Assembly: GCF_032854445.1 (NCBI RefSeq)
Contig: NC_088307.1
Coordinates: forward strand, 11,546,017-11,610,016
Direction: 5' to 3'
DNA length: 64,000 nt
Source of the DNA: Liolophura sinensis
Taxonomy: Eukaryota > Mollusca > Polyplacophora > Chitonida > Chitonidae
Under the pieces are notes generated by a model, which ran no database searches, was not told the origin of the DNA, and was given only the letters and a program-made list of their open reading frames with translations. How positions within the stretch are numbered: the stretch's first letter is position 1; every line of letters begins with the position of its first letter. Shown in pieces: positions 34,563-46,552 of the stretch. Position numbers and translations under genes: made by a program.

Positions 34563-35507
34563 TATTGCATCCACACTCTACCAAGCATATAATCATGATT
34601 TCATAACACAAATTGATTTCCACACATATTATATATCTGTCATGAATGACTTTTTTTTATGGAGTTTCCTTTCAATTACCCCACTACAGACAAACAGAAT
34701 ACACATGAAGCCATTAGCACGATGACTTTCGTGGTCAATAGGGAAAATAAGTTGCTTGTTTTCCAATGAAGTTGTAAATTATGTATCACATTAATTTATT
34801 TACTTTGACATGGGTTTAATGTCCAATGTATTCCACAACATTCAGATTTAATAATAGCTGCACGGGTTTTTATGCACAAGCAAGGAAAACCAAGCACCTC
34901 CTGATCAATGTGCCTGTCCAACTACCTAACAAATACCACAGGCCACAAAAAAACTTACATTAAGCTGGATTGGATCCAGTACGCCTGACCTTGGTTCTAG
35001 CACAATACATGTACACAGTACATGTACATGTATGCGCCATTACAAAGGTACTCATTGCGCAAAAATTGCTCTACTCTAAAGCTTATATTGGGATTTTGAA
35101 AGAAGTTTAAAATTTTTTATTTTTCTATAAATGTTTAGTTTTATTAAAATCCCTATCTCTTTCATTAAACAAAATGAAAAAAAAAAATTCCCTATATCCC
35201 GACCTACAATGTACATGTACCTTCCTCTTTCTCTTTGGTTCGGGTTACACCCAACATTAAGAAGGATCGTCCAGTACATTATACCCCTATACCATAGTGC
35301 ACGTACAGCTATATGTCTTCTGGCCCAATAAACCATGATTCACCATACATACTGTATTTTCCCACGCCCCATTATCGCCCATTCCCACCCCACCTCTCCC
35401 CGCCTTGCTTGATCAACGTGATATTATCTTACATGAACACTGTCCATGATTAGGTCAATTTACACCAGGAGTACCAAACCCTAAACAATACTCTTTTGTA
35501 TTTCCCT

Positions 35508-35735
35508 TATAATGATCACTTCATATTTTACGTGCTGATTTTTTTTTTTTTCTACTCTTAACATCCTGGTCTTCAACAAAACCACAATACATAAATAAAT
35601 ACACGCATAAATATTAATAGATGTCCCAGCGTGTGTGAGCTGCTTATTTCAGGCCGATTCAGGAAGACTTGACCTGACTGTAAGACCTGACTGTAACAAG
35701 AAATGAAACAGTGTCAAATGAATGACGGCAGAAAA
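35508..35735. repeat. Dispersed repeat, copy 1 of a ~225-bp duplicated segment
   Basis: From CTTATAATGATCACTTCATA through CTACTCTTAACATCCTGGTC and ATAAATATTAATAGATGTCC to AAACAGTGTCAAATGAATGA. It recurs at 37566-37785 with about 90 percent similarity by eye. Confidence 0.8.
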
Positions 35736-36018
35736 ATGTAGTGATATGAGTGTACTGAATATAGAATACATACCCTAATTCTTCAACATTTTCAGGCACC
35801 TCTGTGACCAATACTTTAAACATTCTGATAGCTAGAACTATGGTGTGTATAGAGAAATAATTGGCACAGTTTTATAAAGCCTGCATCTTTTAACGAAGGC
35901 ACAAACAAGTCTTTTTGGTGTCATTTTTAAAATAGTTGTATACATAAATTACACTGAAAATAGTGCTTATAGAGGTCGATAAAAGTTGAAGATTTACAGT
36001 ATACAAGTATGTTATACC

Positions 36019-36157
36019 TGGGGCCTGTTTCATGGAGCTGATTCAGCTAAGCATGCCCTTAAGTACAATGACAGCGTATGTTGTAGGGATACGAAGTGCA
36101 CTTAGCTAAGGGCTACTTAACACTAAGTATATGTATGCTTCACGAAACTGACCTCTG
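36019..36157. repeat. MITE-C copy
   Basis: Ends are inverted repeats: left CTGGGGCCTGTTTCATGGAG, right (as its complement) CCAGAGGTCAGTTTCGTGAA. The interior is partly self-complementary (AGCTAAGCATGCCCTTAAGT against ACTTAGCTAAGGGCTACTTA). A related copy is at 46553-46700. Confidence 0.55.
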
Positions 36158-36188
36158 GATTTGAGTATGCCATGTTAAACGCAAGGAC

Positions 36189-36244
36189 GTATGCTGTATG
36201 TACATGTATGCTGTATGTACATGTATGCTGTATGTACATGTATC
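36189..36244. repeat. 17-bp tandem repeat, about 3 copies
   Basis: Unit TATGCTGTATGTACATG. Confidence 0.9.
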
Positions 36245-36290
36245 TGGTCCTTCACACTGCATAGAGCAATCACATTACCATACTCATATC

Positions 36291-36560
36291 TATTTATTTA
36301 TTTATTTATTTGATTGGTGTTTTACGCCGTACTCAAGAATATTTCACTTATACGATGGCAGCCAGCATTATGGTGGGAGGAAACCGGGCACAGCCCTGGT
36401 GGAAACCCACGACCATCCGCAGGATGCTGGCAGACATTCCAACATACTGCCGGAGAGGAAGCCAGCATGAGCTGGACTTGAACTCACAGCGACCGCACAG
36501 GTGAGAGGTTCCTTGGTCATTACACTGGGCTAGTGCGCTAACCAAATGAGCCATGAAGGC
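36291..36560 (-). mobile_element. SINE-1 full-length copy
   Basis: (ATTT)n tail at the left, GATTGGTGTTTTACGCCGTA, GGAGGAAACCGGGCACAGCC, GAGCTGGACTTGAACTCACA (B box on the minus strand), and head ending GCCATGAAGGCCCC. A second tail-side fragment follows at 36570-36612. Confidence 0.9.
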
Positions 36561-36569
36561 CCCCATACT

Positions 36570-36612
36570 CTAATATTTATTTATTTACTTGATTGGTGTT
36601 TTACGCCTTATA
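36570..36612 (-). mobile_element. SINE-1 tail fragment
   Basis: ATTTATTTATTTACTTGATT plus GGTGTTTTACGCCTTA, only the 3' tip of the element. Confidence 0.75.
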
Positions 36613-37301
36613 CTCTCATACAATTCTTCAAAGCTGATATATTTATCAATGACGACAGGTCTATATATATTTATTTACCATTTCAGCTTACAGTGCTGCT
36701 TGATTCTAACGATATATCTGGCACGGCTGTGGGTTGGAACATCCGCGTAAGAAGAGGGTAATGTCACATGAAGATCTTCAAATCATACGCCGAGCACACA
36801 GCCAAGATGGGCGTGAGAGTTAAGCAAATGATAGACCATTCACTAATACTTTTCTCGTCACCACGCCTACCTTACCAGGTAAGCAAACTGAAGATATTTC
36901 GTGTCATGTTTACAGCTAGCATATTGGCAAAGGCTAAAGTGCTGTAAAACAGTTTAAAACAGGACTACATGTACAGGCGGATAAAGATCCACGTAAGGTG
37001 TGATCAGGTTGGTGCCAACATCTATGAATCGGACACACATCATGGCCGTATGATCCGCATAAAATCCGCCCCACATCCAATCAACATGCGCGTAGGATGG
37101 ACAGATGATGTGCGTAGAGCACATCATTAGGATCGGGCAGTACTGTGTGCATGGGGAGATGTATTTTTTACCTGTTTTGATGTTTAAAAAAACTGTATAT
37201 CTTGTTTTTAGTTGTTCATGTACTGCTACCCTGTATGCATGTAGGGGGTCTGTGGGAAAAATAAATCGTACAGTTGGACAGAATTACCCTAGCTCTTTAA
37301 A

Positions 37302-37369
37302 GAAATCGTCGTCATATGACTGAAAAATTGCTACGAGGTTAAACCCCAAGCACTCACTCACTCACTCAT
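37302..37369 (+). mobile_element. SINE-2 3' fragment, plus orientation
   Basis: GTCGTCATATGACTGAAAAA, GGTTAAACCCCAAGCACTCA and a (CACT)n tail. A likely short flanking duplication is TCTTTAAA at 37294-37301 and 37370-37377. Another strongly 5'-truncated copy. Confidence 0.75.
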
Positions 37370-37469
37370 TCTTTAAATAAGGAATTCATTCAGTCATTAT
37401 GATTTGCCTATACTTTATATCAGCAAACCAGCGACAGATTCCAATTTGATCAAAACATTTCATGACAAA

Positions 37470-37890
37470 AAAAAATTAATTTCTTAGATTCTCCTGAAAT
37501 TCCAGAGCTCACAAAAGTATACTAAAAGGGCCTCGGACAATATACAAAATCGACGTATTTAAGAACTTATAATGATCACTTTTTTATATTATGTGCTGTT
37601 TTTTCTTGTTTTTTTTTCTACTCTTAACATCCTGGTCTTCAACAAAACCACAATTCATAAATAAATTCATGCATAAATATTAATAGATGTCCCTGCATGC
37701 GAGAGCTGCTTATTTCAGCCCGATTCAGAAAGACTTTGACCTGACTGTAACAGGAAATGAAACAGTGTCAAATGAATGACGAAAAAACATTAATTTTTTC
37801 AGATTTTCCTGAAATTCCAGAGCTCACAAAAATAAACTAAAAGGCCTTGGACAAGATACAAAACTGACGTGTCCAAGGACATTTAAAAAC
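37470..37890. repeat. Nested repeat: second copy of the ~225-bp segment between two ~95-bp direct repeats
   Basis: 37566-37785 repeats 35508-35735. It is flanked by two copies of another stretch, TTCCAGAGCTCACAAAAGTA at 37500-37519 and TTCCAGAGCTCACAAAAATA at 37815-37834, each in about 95 bases of similarity (37470-37565 and 37787-37890). This could be a tandem duplication of a unit of about 315 bp that lost part, or an insertion with duplicated flanks. Confidence 0.7.
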
Positions 37891-38280
37891 TTTCAAAAAT
37901 TTTTGACAGTTAATAACCCAACTCAAACTTTATTCTCCACATTTTGGTGGCTTTTAAGAGTTTTATGTGAATCTGGGCACCCATTATGGAAGACGTTTAT
38001 ACTGTATATACGTACCTACATTTAAACCTATATGCTGTAATACTTACCTTAATCCGTCTAAAATTTGGGACACATATTAGTCGTGTTGAAAGCAGAATAT
38101 TACATTTCTTTACTGGCCTTTTGGAAAAGTAAAGATATGCGTATGATTTTCATTAGATGGTCTACAAATGTAATAAAAAACAAGAAACTCAATATTCCTG
38201 CTTAAATTACATATACATGTACATGTATATATTGGATAACATGAGCAGATCAGGCGTCTCAAATTTGAGAAGAAATATGG

Positions 38281-38330
38281 TATTTGATTGGTGCCCATGA
38301 CCATCTGCAGGTTGCTGGATTACCTTTTCA
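38281..38330 (-). mobile_element. SINE-1 fragment with internal deletion
   Basis: TTTGATTGGTG is joined directly to CCCATGACCATCTGCAGGTT and GCTGGATTACC. Confidence 0.65.
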
Positions 38331-39312
38331 TGTACTTACATGTAACCCAGCCTGTATACATGGCTAAAACGCAGATTATACCTGTGAGCTTATGTATAAA
38401 CATGCCACATAAATAAATCTACCTGTACAACCGGGCCCTTTCCAATACCTGAATATGATTATCTATGTTCATACCTGTCTTTTAACGAGTGACCTACATA
38501 CCTGAGCGTATTATGAACGAAATCACGGCGACAGGTCACACTATCCTACTTTGATCTGGCTTACTGATCAGGGTGCAAGGTGGAAGAGGGTGTACCTGAC
38601 AGAATGACCTACTGTCAACCAATCAACAGGTAAACTTTACCTGTACTCAGGTTAATTTTTCACACCTGGGAAACCCCTGGGGAGCTGCAGTGCTGTGTTC
38701 GTGAACGTCTACACGGATGGACGAGCGGCTGGCATGAAAAGATTCACCGTTTGGAACGCAATGTTCCAAACCCTTATCAAATTTCTTTTCATCTCTCTCT
38801 GGACATGGGGAAAAGTTGGTCAAAATGATCACATAAAAAAAAAATGCCAGCTTTATCTGAGTGAACTGAATTTGTAGGAAGCCTGGAATTTAATAAGAAG
38901 TCAATACAAAAAAGTACTGACGCATTATCTCAGGGCGGGAAGAAAATATGCACTGATTAAAAAAATGCATGCAGGGCAAAGTAAACTATACAGGGTAGAT
39001 ATCCCCTCACACGTGAAGATCAGCATTATCTCTTATACATGTTATTACTGTTTAAATTCCTGTCTTAATCTCTATCTAACTATTCTGATTCTAAAAGATA
39101 AAGCTACTTTACTAGGATGTACAGAATATCTGGGTTGGTTGAACTTATTTCTTTGAATAACTTATTCAAAGTATGTACATGTACACTATAATGGCTAGGG
39201 CCATTCAGAAGTACGTATCACATCAGCTTGGTTCGTCTCCAGGACGTCTCCACGGTTTTACTGTATCCTCCGCTGATCAGCCTGACCTGTCCTTCCTCAT
39301 CCTGACTGCTTT

Positions 39313-39722
39313 TGTATGAAGTGTAACATTCTAGAGTATGAAGTGCAATTTGTAGAGAATAAAGTATAATATTCTACAGTATGAAGTGGAATATTCTAGA
39401 GAATAAGATGAAAAATTCTAGAGTATGAAGTGTAATATTCTAGGGAATGAGGTGTAATATTCTAGGGAATAAACTGTAATATTCTAGAGTATGAAGTGCA
39501 ATATTCTAGGGAATGAAGTGTAATATTCTACAGTATGAAGTGTAATATTCTAGAGAATAAGATGAAATATTCTACAATATGAAGTGTAACATTCTAGGAA
39601 ATGAGGTGTAATATTCTAGGGAATGAAGTGTAATATTCTAGAGTATAAAGTGTACTATTGTGGAGTACAAAATCTACTATTCTTGAGCATAGAATGTAAT
39701 ATTCTAGAGCATGAGGTGTATT
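39313..39722. repeat. 22-bp minisatellite, about 18 copies
   Basis: Unit GTATGAAGTGTAATATTCTA plus GA. Variants are GTATGAAG/GAATAAGA/GAATGAGG and TAGA/TAGG/TACA. Confidence 0.92.
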
Positions 39723-40001
39723 TTTACCAGTGCTGGCCAACTACCCATCCATCCATACAGGCGGCAGATGGGTATAATAGATCACACTGTCTGTATACCC
39801 TCAGTTTTCAGCACTTTTAATGTGGTAGAAAGAAAATGTAAGAAGAATATATGACATCAGAAAGGCATCCTGATATGAGTCAAAGATGACAAGCACTTTT
39901 CACATGTCGTATATTTTCATAATGCTTTTAGGTAACAATAAATTTCATCTACAAGAAAGCCTTTGTATCAGTTGTCATTAAGTGTGATGAAATTCTATCT
40001 T

Positions 40002-40075
40002 TTATTTATTTATTTGTTTATTTATCCAACTAGCGTTTCAACATCGTACACAGGAGTTTTCACTTTAATATGGCA
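40002..40075 (-). repeat. SINE-1-like fragment, very degenerate
   Basis: TTTATTTATTTATTTG...CATCGTACACAGGAGTTTTC and TTTAATATGGCAG loosely follow the tail side of SINE-1, directly next to the 32-bp array. Confidence 0.4.
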
Positions 40076-40084
40076 GTTGGAGTT

Positions 40085-41935
40085 TTATGAGTGGGGACAC
40101 CCTGAATTCCATGAGTACCCCATCAATGACACCCTGAATTCCATGAGTACATCATCACTGACACCTTGAATTCCATGAGTACCCCATCAATGACACCCTG
40201 AATTCCATGAGTACATCATCATTGACTCTCTGAATTCCATGAGTACCCAATCAATGACACCCTGAATTCCATGAGTGCAACATTACTGACACTCTGAATT
40301 CCATGAGTACATCATCACTGACACCCTGAATTCCACAAGTACCCCATCAATGACACCCTAAATTCCAGGAGTACCCCATCACTGACACCCTGAATTCCAT
40401 GAGTACCCCATCACTGACACCCTGAATTCCATGAGTGCAACATTACTGACACTCTGAATTCCATGAGTACATCATCACTGACACCCTGAATTCCATGAGT
40501 ACATCATCACTGATACCCTGAATTCCATGAGTACCCCATCACTGACACCCTGAATTCCATGAGCACACCATCACTGACACCCTGAATTCCATGAGTACCC
40601 AATCACGGACACCCTGAATTCCATGAGTACCCTATCACGGACACTCTGAATTCCAGGAGTACATCATCACTGACACCCTGAATTCCATGAGTACCCAATC
40701 ACGGACACCCTGAATTCCATGAGTACCCAATCACTGACACCCTGAATTCCATGAGTACCCCATCACTGACACCCTGAATTCCATGAGTACCCAATCACTG
40801 ACACCCTGAATTCCATGAGCACACCATCACTGCCACCCTGAATTCCATGAGTACCCAATCACGGACACCCTGAATTCCATGAGCACCCAATCACTGACAC
40901 CCTGAATTCCATGAGTACCCCATCACTGACACCCTGAATTCCATGAGTACCCAATCACGGACACTCTGAATTCCAGGAGTACATCATCACTGACACCCTG
41001 AATTCCAGGAGCACACCATCACTGACACCCTGAATTCCATGAGTACATTATCACTGACACCCTGAGTTTCATGAGTACCCCATCACTGACACCCTGTATT
41101 TTATGAGTACCCCATCACTGCCACCCTGAATTCCATGAGTACCCAATCAATGACACCCTAAATTCCATGAGTACACCATCACAGACACTCTGAATTCCAT
41201 GAGTACCCAATCACTGACACCCTGAATTCCATGAGTACCCAATCACTGACACCCTGAATTCCATGAGTACATCATCACTGACACCCTGAATTTCATGAGT
41301 ACCCAATCAATGACACCCTGAATTCCATGAGTACACCATCACAGACACTCCGAATTCCATGAGTACACCATCACAGACACTCTGAATTCCATGAGTACCC
41401 AATCACTGACACCCTGAGTTTCATGAGTACCCAATCACTGACACCCTGAATTCCATGATCACCCAATCAATGACACCCTGAATTCCATGAGTGCAACATT
41501 ACTGACACTCTGAATTCCATGAGTACCCCATCACTGACACCCTGAATTCCATGAGTACCCAATCACTGACACCCTGAATTCCATGAGTACATCATCACTG
41601 ACACCCTGAGTTTCATGAGTACACCATTACTGACATCCTGAATTCCATGAGTACCCCATCACTAACACCCTGAATTCCATGAGTGCAACATTACTGACAC
41701 CCTGAATTCCATGACTACACCATCACTGACACCCTGAATTCCATGAGTGCAACATTACTGACACTCTGAATTCCATGAGTACACCATCACTGACACCCTG
41801 AATTCCATGAGTACATCATCACTGACACCCTGAATTCCATGAGTACATCATCACTGACACCCTGAATTCCATGAGTACACCATTACTGACACCCTGAATT
41901 CCATGACTACACCATCACTGACACACCTCTTTCGA
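40085..41935. repeat. Large 32-bp minisatellite, about 57 copies
   Basis: Unit CACTGACACCCTGAATTCCA plus TGAGTACCCAAT. The largest array in the window, with an EcoRI site (GAATTC) in most units. The variable end (CCCAAT, CCCCAT, ACATCAT, ACACCAT, GCAACATT) makes longer blocks. 32 is not a multiple of three, so it makes no extended open frame. Confidence 0.96.
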
Positions 41936-42654
41936 AATGCTCTTCAACAGACAGTGATATAATGATATACGAATTATATAATTAAAATATATAATTAAAC
42001 AGATATATAATTAAAACTATGTGTGTTGTTTCTGCAAAGCTGTACCCCACTGCCTCAGAGTAAGGACCTGATGACTGAGATAAGCACCTGTATGCCCTCC
42101 ACAAGGAAAGAGCATTCTGATAACTGGAGGTAAACACGCGTTACAAACAAGATCAAAGGACTGTGAGTCACACCTGGTTAACCAGTTGACAACTACATCA
42201 AGACTTAATGACACAGAATTAGCAGCCTTCAACACTCAGGTGTTACGATTTTACAAACAGGAAGTTGCTTTCACTGTGAAATTCTTAGCCTGGGTTAGAT
42301 CTAAATTTGAAATGAAAATATTAGTAGAATTTTTCTAGAGCTCGGAGATGACTATTTCGGTTATCAAACCAAACATCGTAGGGATATATGCCTAAGGGAA
42401 AAGTATGCTGTGTGTATATAATTAAAAAATCAAAATCTTCATTCTCTGAATGCCATAGTATAACATAATCCATGGGAGAAATTAATATTTCAAACGTGAA
42501 GGTCGGATTTACAGACCATGTCTAGAAAATACATCTATGTACATGTATGCCTGTATGTACAGGTCATTTTTATACACCATGTATAGATGCACATGCATTA
42601 TCATGTATCAAATAGTGGAGATATAATGATGTACTTATACATGTTTAATATTCA

Positions 42655-43201
42655 TTAAAGGTGGAGAAAACATAAAAATGATATCAAGTTCAGATGAAAA
42701 AGCGAGAAAAGTTATTTGTAAATGTGGTCTTCAATATTTTTTCCGATCTTTCCTTAAGGACAAAAAAGCACAATTGAAAATAATTTTGTATGGTGGGTAT
42801 TTGGGACCACCTTTTGGTATTTATAGTCTTATATATTTTTGCACTAGAATTTTCAGCTAACAAATGTATTAACCCTCAATTTGGATCAAATTTATATTTT
42901 AATATGTTTATAAATATTATCATAATTTAGGTTAAATGTATATGTTTTTATATCAACAGCAAATTTACATGTACATTCAAATAACTTTATTAGACAAGCA
43001 TCACAACTTTATTTAGAACATTATTATGCAACAACAATAAATACCAAAAGTTGGTCCCAAATACCCACCATACAAAAATATTTTCAAACACCCTTTTCTC
43101 CTAAAAAAAAAATCCAAAAAATATTAGATTATATTTGCAAATAAGTTTTGACGCTCTTTCATCTGAGTTTGGCATCATTTTTATGTTTTATTCTCCTTTA
43201 A
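42655..43201. repeat. Foldback element: ~168-bp inverted arms around ~212 bases
   Basis: The left arm (42655-42824) begins TTAAAGGTGGAGAAAACATA and contains GTATGGTGGGTATTTGGGAC. The right arm (43037-43201) contains GTCCCAAATACCCACCATAC and ends ATGTTTTATTCTCCTTTAA. The arms are complementary over most of their length, best at the inner end and at the outer ~30 bases. No frame of note lies inside. It resembles a MITE or foldback transposon; no second copy is seen in this window. Confidence 0.8.
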
Positions 43202-43417
43202 AATCTTAACCATGCATGTGGTCTAAAAAAAAAAATAAAGTGAAAGTTAAAAACAGAAAGAATCATAAAAAATCTTACCATACATGTAAATTTCTGTACA
43301 TGCCCAAATAAATACCTTATAAATACCTTATAAATACCTTAGAAAGGCTCCAAATCTTATATTATTTCTAAATCAATGTTCTGTTGCATCTATTTTCAAC
43401 ACAGAGCACATGTAAAA

Positions 43418-43572
43418 TTATTTATTTATTTGATTGGTGTTTCACACCGAACTAAAGATATTTTACTTACATGTATATACAACGATGGCCAGCAAGCTAG
43501 TGAAGAAACTGGTTGCACTCCGAGGGAAACCCACAACCATTCGCAGGTTGCTGACAAACCTTAACTTACGAC
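43418..43572 (-). mobile_element. SINE-1 copy, 5'-truncated and diverged
   Basis: TTATTTATTTGATTGGTGTT, CACACCGAACTAAAGATATT, CAACGATGGCCAGCAAG, GGGAAACCCACAACCATTCG, CAGGTTGCTGACAAACC. Confidence 0.8.
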
Positions 43573-43844
43573 CCAGTACATGCAAATGTATACTGTAAAT
43601 CTTCCATCTATTCAACCACTTTCTTCAATGGAATGTATGCATACAATTGCTACGAAAATGATGCTAATACTGATTTGTTTGGGTCACTAAACATGCAAGC
43701 TTCATAAAACCCTGGAAATTATTTCTCTACACCCACAGTTCTCTCAGAATGTTTCAAAATAATGGTCCCAGAGGCAGTAGAAAAGGCTGAAGAATGAGGG
43801 CACAGGTATAACATACATAGGTTTATGTCATGGCCCAGGTGCTC

Positions 43845-44057
43845 CAATTCCTCAACCGTTTCGCATGTGAAAGAGCAACCTTCAGTGCAATTTATGCATA
43901 TTTATAACTTGTTTTTTGGTGACAAAACAACATTGGTTGGATTGGCCAATTTCAGGGCTACGTAGAAAGTATAATTTTATCAGTCTACACAGATTAATGC
44001 CTTCAGAATATGCTTGAAACACCACCTTATCAATATGCAAAAAAAGGGTAGAATTAC
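43845..44057. repeat. MITE-A copy
   Basis: CCAATTCCTCAACCGTTTCG, AAAGAGCAACCTTCAGTGCA, ACATTGGTTGGATTGGCCAA, TATAATTTTATCAGTCTACA and a decayed right end GGGTAGAATTA. Confidence 0.65.
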
Positions 44058-44578
44058 AGTTGAGGTATTTCCCCCAATTAAGGTATACTTATACACGGTG
44101 TTAGTTCAGTCAAGCAGAAAGAGAGGACACAAGCACAAACAATCCATTCATACAAGATATTACTCTTCACAATACAACAAATGCTGCTTTCAAATTTACT
44201 CAATGTTATTAAAAGTTGGCTAAGTTTTTACCCATGTTTATTTGTGATGGTTGATCTGGTGATAAATCAGAAAGAACAAAAAAATCATCCATACAAAACA
44301 TAATGAGATGTATTCATGCTTTTACCTTGGAGTCTGATTAAAGATTCATTTTCGAAAATGTTTTTGTTTTTTTGGGGGGGCATCACAATATATATAATGA
44401 AAACATACAGTGATTTGCATGTACCTGCATGATGATTTTTGGGTCTTTAATTACAAGTACAACCCTCAGGTAAATAGGGAGTGAACAAAGCTCATCCTAA
44501 AAAAGCAAAACAACAACAACATGACATTGTGGTCAGGAAAGCATTAATCATGTCAGCTACATGTAGATCTATATAGTA

Positions 44579-44579
44579 A

Positions 44580-44621
<42 letters not shown>
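44579..44621. repeat. (TA)n microsatellite
   Basis: About twenty TA units. Confidence 0.9.
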
Positions 44622-44623
<2 letters not shown>

Positions 44624-44826
44624 TGTTAGTGTACATATAGGTTCTTCATCTACCTGTACATGACCATACAGGAACTCCATCACATCCTTTATTCACCTGT
44701 CTGTCCATTCACTGACGGACTGACAATCATGACAAATGTGGTCCGTGCATGGCTGACTGGTTTACTCTTTCGAGCCTGTACTTGTATAGTTTATAATATC
44801 TCTCATACTGGAGCATCAGCTTAGCT

Positions 44827-44886
44827 GGGGGTGGGGGTGTGGTGGGGGGTGGGGGGTGGGGGGTGGGGGGTGGGGGGTAGGGGGGA
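44827..44886 (+). other. G-rich repeat, G-quadruplex candidate
   Basis: Runs of four to six G separated by single T or TGT: about eight G-runs in 60 bases, a tandem GGGGGGT. Template-strand G-richness would face the polymerase transcribing the minus-strand gene. Confidence 0.7.
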
Positions 44887-45064
44887 TGGTAGTCTCAGAG
44901 TCTTTGACGTCATATTCTCACAAAATTAACAGGAGAGACACAGGAAAAGTGGAATAAATTGGAAATGAGACAGCCTGATTTCAAATACTTGCTAAATCTA
45001 TGTACTGGAGAGTTAATTTAGCGTGCAATATTAGTCTGTTTCATTTGTTACATGTATGCATATG

Positions 45065-45149
45065 CAGTGATGGGATATGCAAATATATGGTGTCAATAAT
45101 CCCCAATGTGAAGGTTACTGACACCATATATTTGCATATCCTATCACTG
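45065..45149. other. 31-bp near-perfect hairpin with 23-base loop
   Basis: The left arm is 45065-45095 and the right arm 45119-45149. Each holds GGATATGCAAATATATGGTG or its complement (left has GATGGGATATG, right reads back as GATAGGATATG). One mismatch in 31. The arms include an octamer-like ATGCAAAT. It could be a small foldback relic or a hairpin RNA precursor. I have no evidence for expression. Confidence 0.75.
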
Positions 45150-45376
45150 AGTAAACCATGTTACAAATTTATCCTGCAAAGACCTATCAATTCAGTGCAG
45201 AAAACCAATCTATAGGTGAGTCGCTTCAGCGATGTGACCATTGTTGTCACACCCTTACAAAGACAGATAATCTACTCCGCAGACACATTTGACTTCGTCT
45301 GCAGGATTTAAAAACATATCTGTACCCCACGTGACCGTTGGTGTCCAATAAGAGGCCGAGTATTTTGTCTGATGTG

Positions 45377-45377
<1 letters not shown>

Positions 45378-45418
<41 letters not shown>
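45378..45418. repeat. (TA)n microsatellite
   Basis: About twenty TA units. Confidence 0.9.
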
Positions 45419-45422
<4 letters not shown>

Positions 45423-46307
45423 TGTACTTTGATTACATGTAGTTCTCTTACATGAGAACATAACTGTATAAACGAGTAAAATACCTATCAAATAAAGAAA
45501 CAAACATAAAATTATACATGTAAATGCATGAATAAATACGCATACATGTACATAATTATTGGAACATCATTACTGCATTAAAACCTCAAATAAACTTGAT
45601 ATTACAAATTTCATCCATGGATACACCGAAAAGCGGCGAGCAGACTTTGATACTGTATATCATGCACCACTGATCGATTAAACAGGTCAATACGTCTTAA
45701 TTATGATCTAATTCAAATGATGTGTTATAATGCCAGCATCATTACTGAAGAGCACATGCATGAATACATATACATGTATACGCTGCTTTAGATACCGGCA
45801 CTGTATACGAAGACTCACAAATTAGATGCGTTTTTTCAAGGACTACAGATTCCTACAAACTAATAAAACTCCAGAAAAATAAAACTGTAATTTCCTGACA
45901 TTCACCAGCTGCTTACAGACAAGAGCATTCAGGTGAGAATGTCTGGCTACTGAATATTCATTAGTGCAATAAATGACGACATTGTTCGCACCGTTCTGAC
46001 CCTGAGGCAATACGGTACCCTACTGATGGGTTAACAGATAGACCATTGTATACTATGCCTCTCCCTTAGACACAATATCCAAATATATTAGTTCCTGTTT
46101 ATCAATGCACAGGTGGGTACATCATGCAGTCCTGATCAATATACAGGGCACCTACACCAGGTAAAAACACAGGTAACTGCACCTGTATATTTAAGGACGT
46201 CAGGCTTCAGAAATCCCTACCGTTATATCAGTGCGCACACATGTATATATACATGTACATGTATGAGACACTCGTTCACAAATTTGTACATTTCTTGTGA
46301 CTTAGAG

Positions 46308-46440
46308 AGTTATGTTGACCTCAGAAAGGTGTTTTTGAGGTTTGTTTGGAAGGCAGGATGATATCTTACTAAAAATGAATTTCAGCAACAACAGTACTAT
46401 TTTATGACATGTTATTTCTGTGTAAAAATGCTGTTTTCGT
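46308..46440. repeat. MITE-B fragment
   Basis: CTCAGAAAGGTGTTTTTGAG, GTTTGGAAGGCAGGATGATA, TCTTACTAAAAATGAATTTC, CAACAACAGTACTATTTTAT, in MITE-B order, cut short on the right. Confidence 0.5.
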
Positions 46441-46455
46441 ACATGTACAAAGTGT

Positions 46456-46510
46456 GGACAGGGTGGGGATAGTGGTGGGGTTGGGGGGTGGGTGGGGGTA
46501 GTTGGTTGGG
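46456..46510 (+). other. G-rich tract, G-quadruplex candidate
   Basis: GGGTGGGG, GGGG, GGGGGGTGGGTGGGGG within about 55 bases, then GGTTGGG. Confidence 0.55.
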
Positions 46511-46552
46511 TCAAAATTGTATGTCAGTTTCTTATGCTTTATCATCCAGGCC

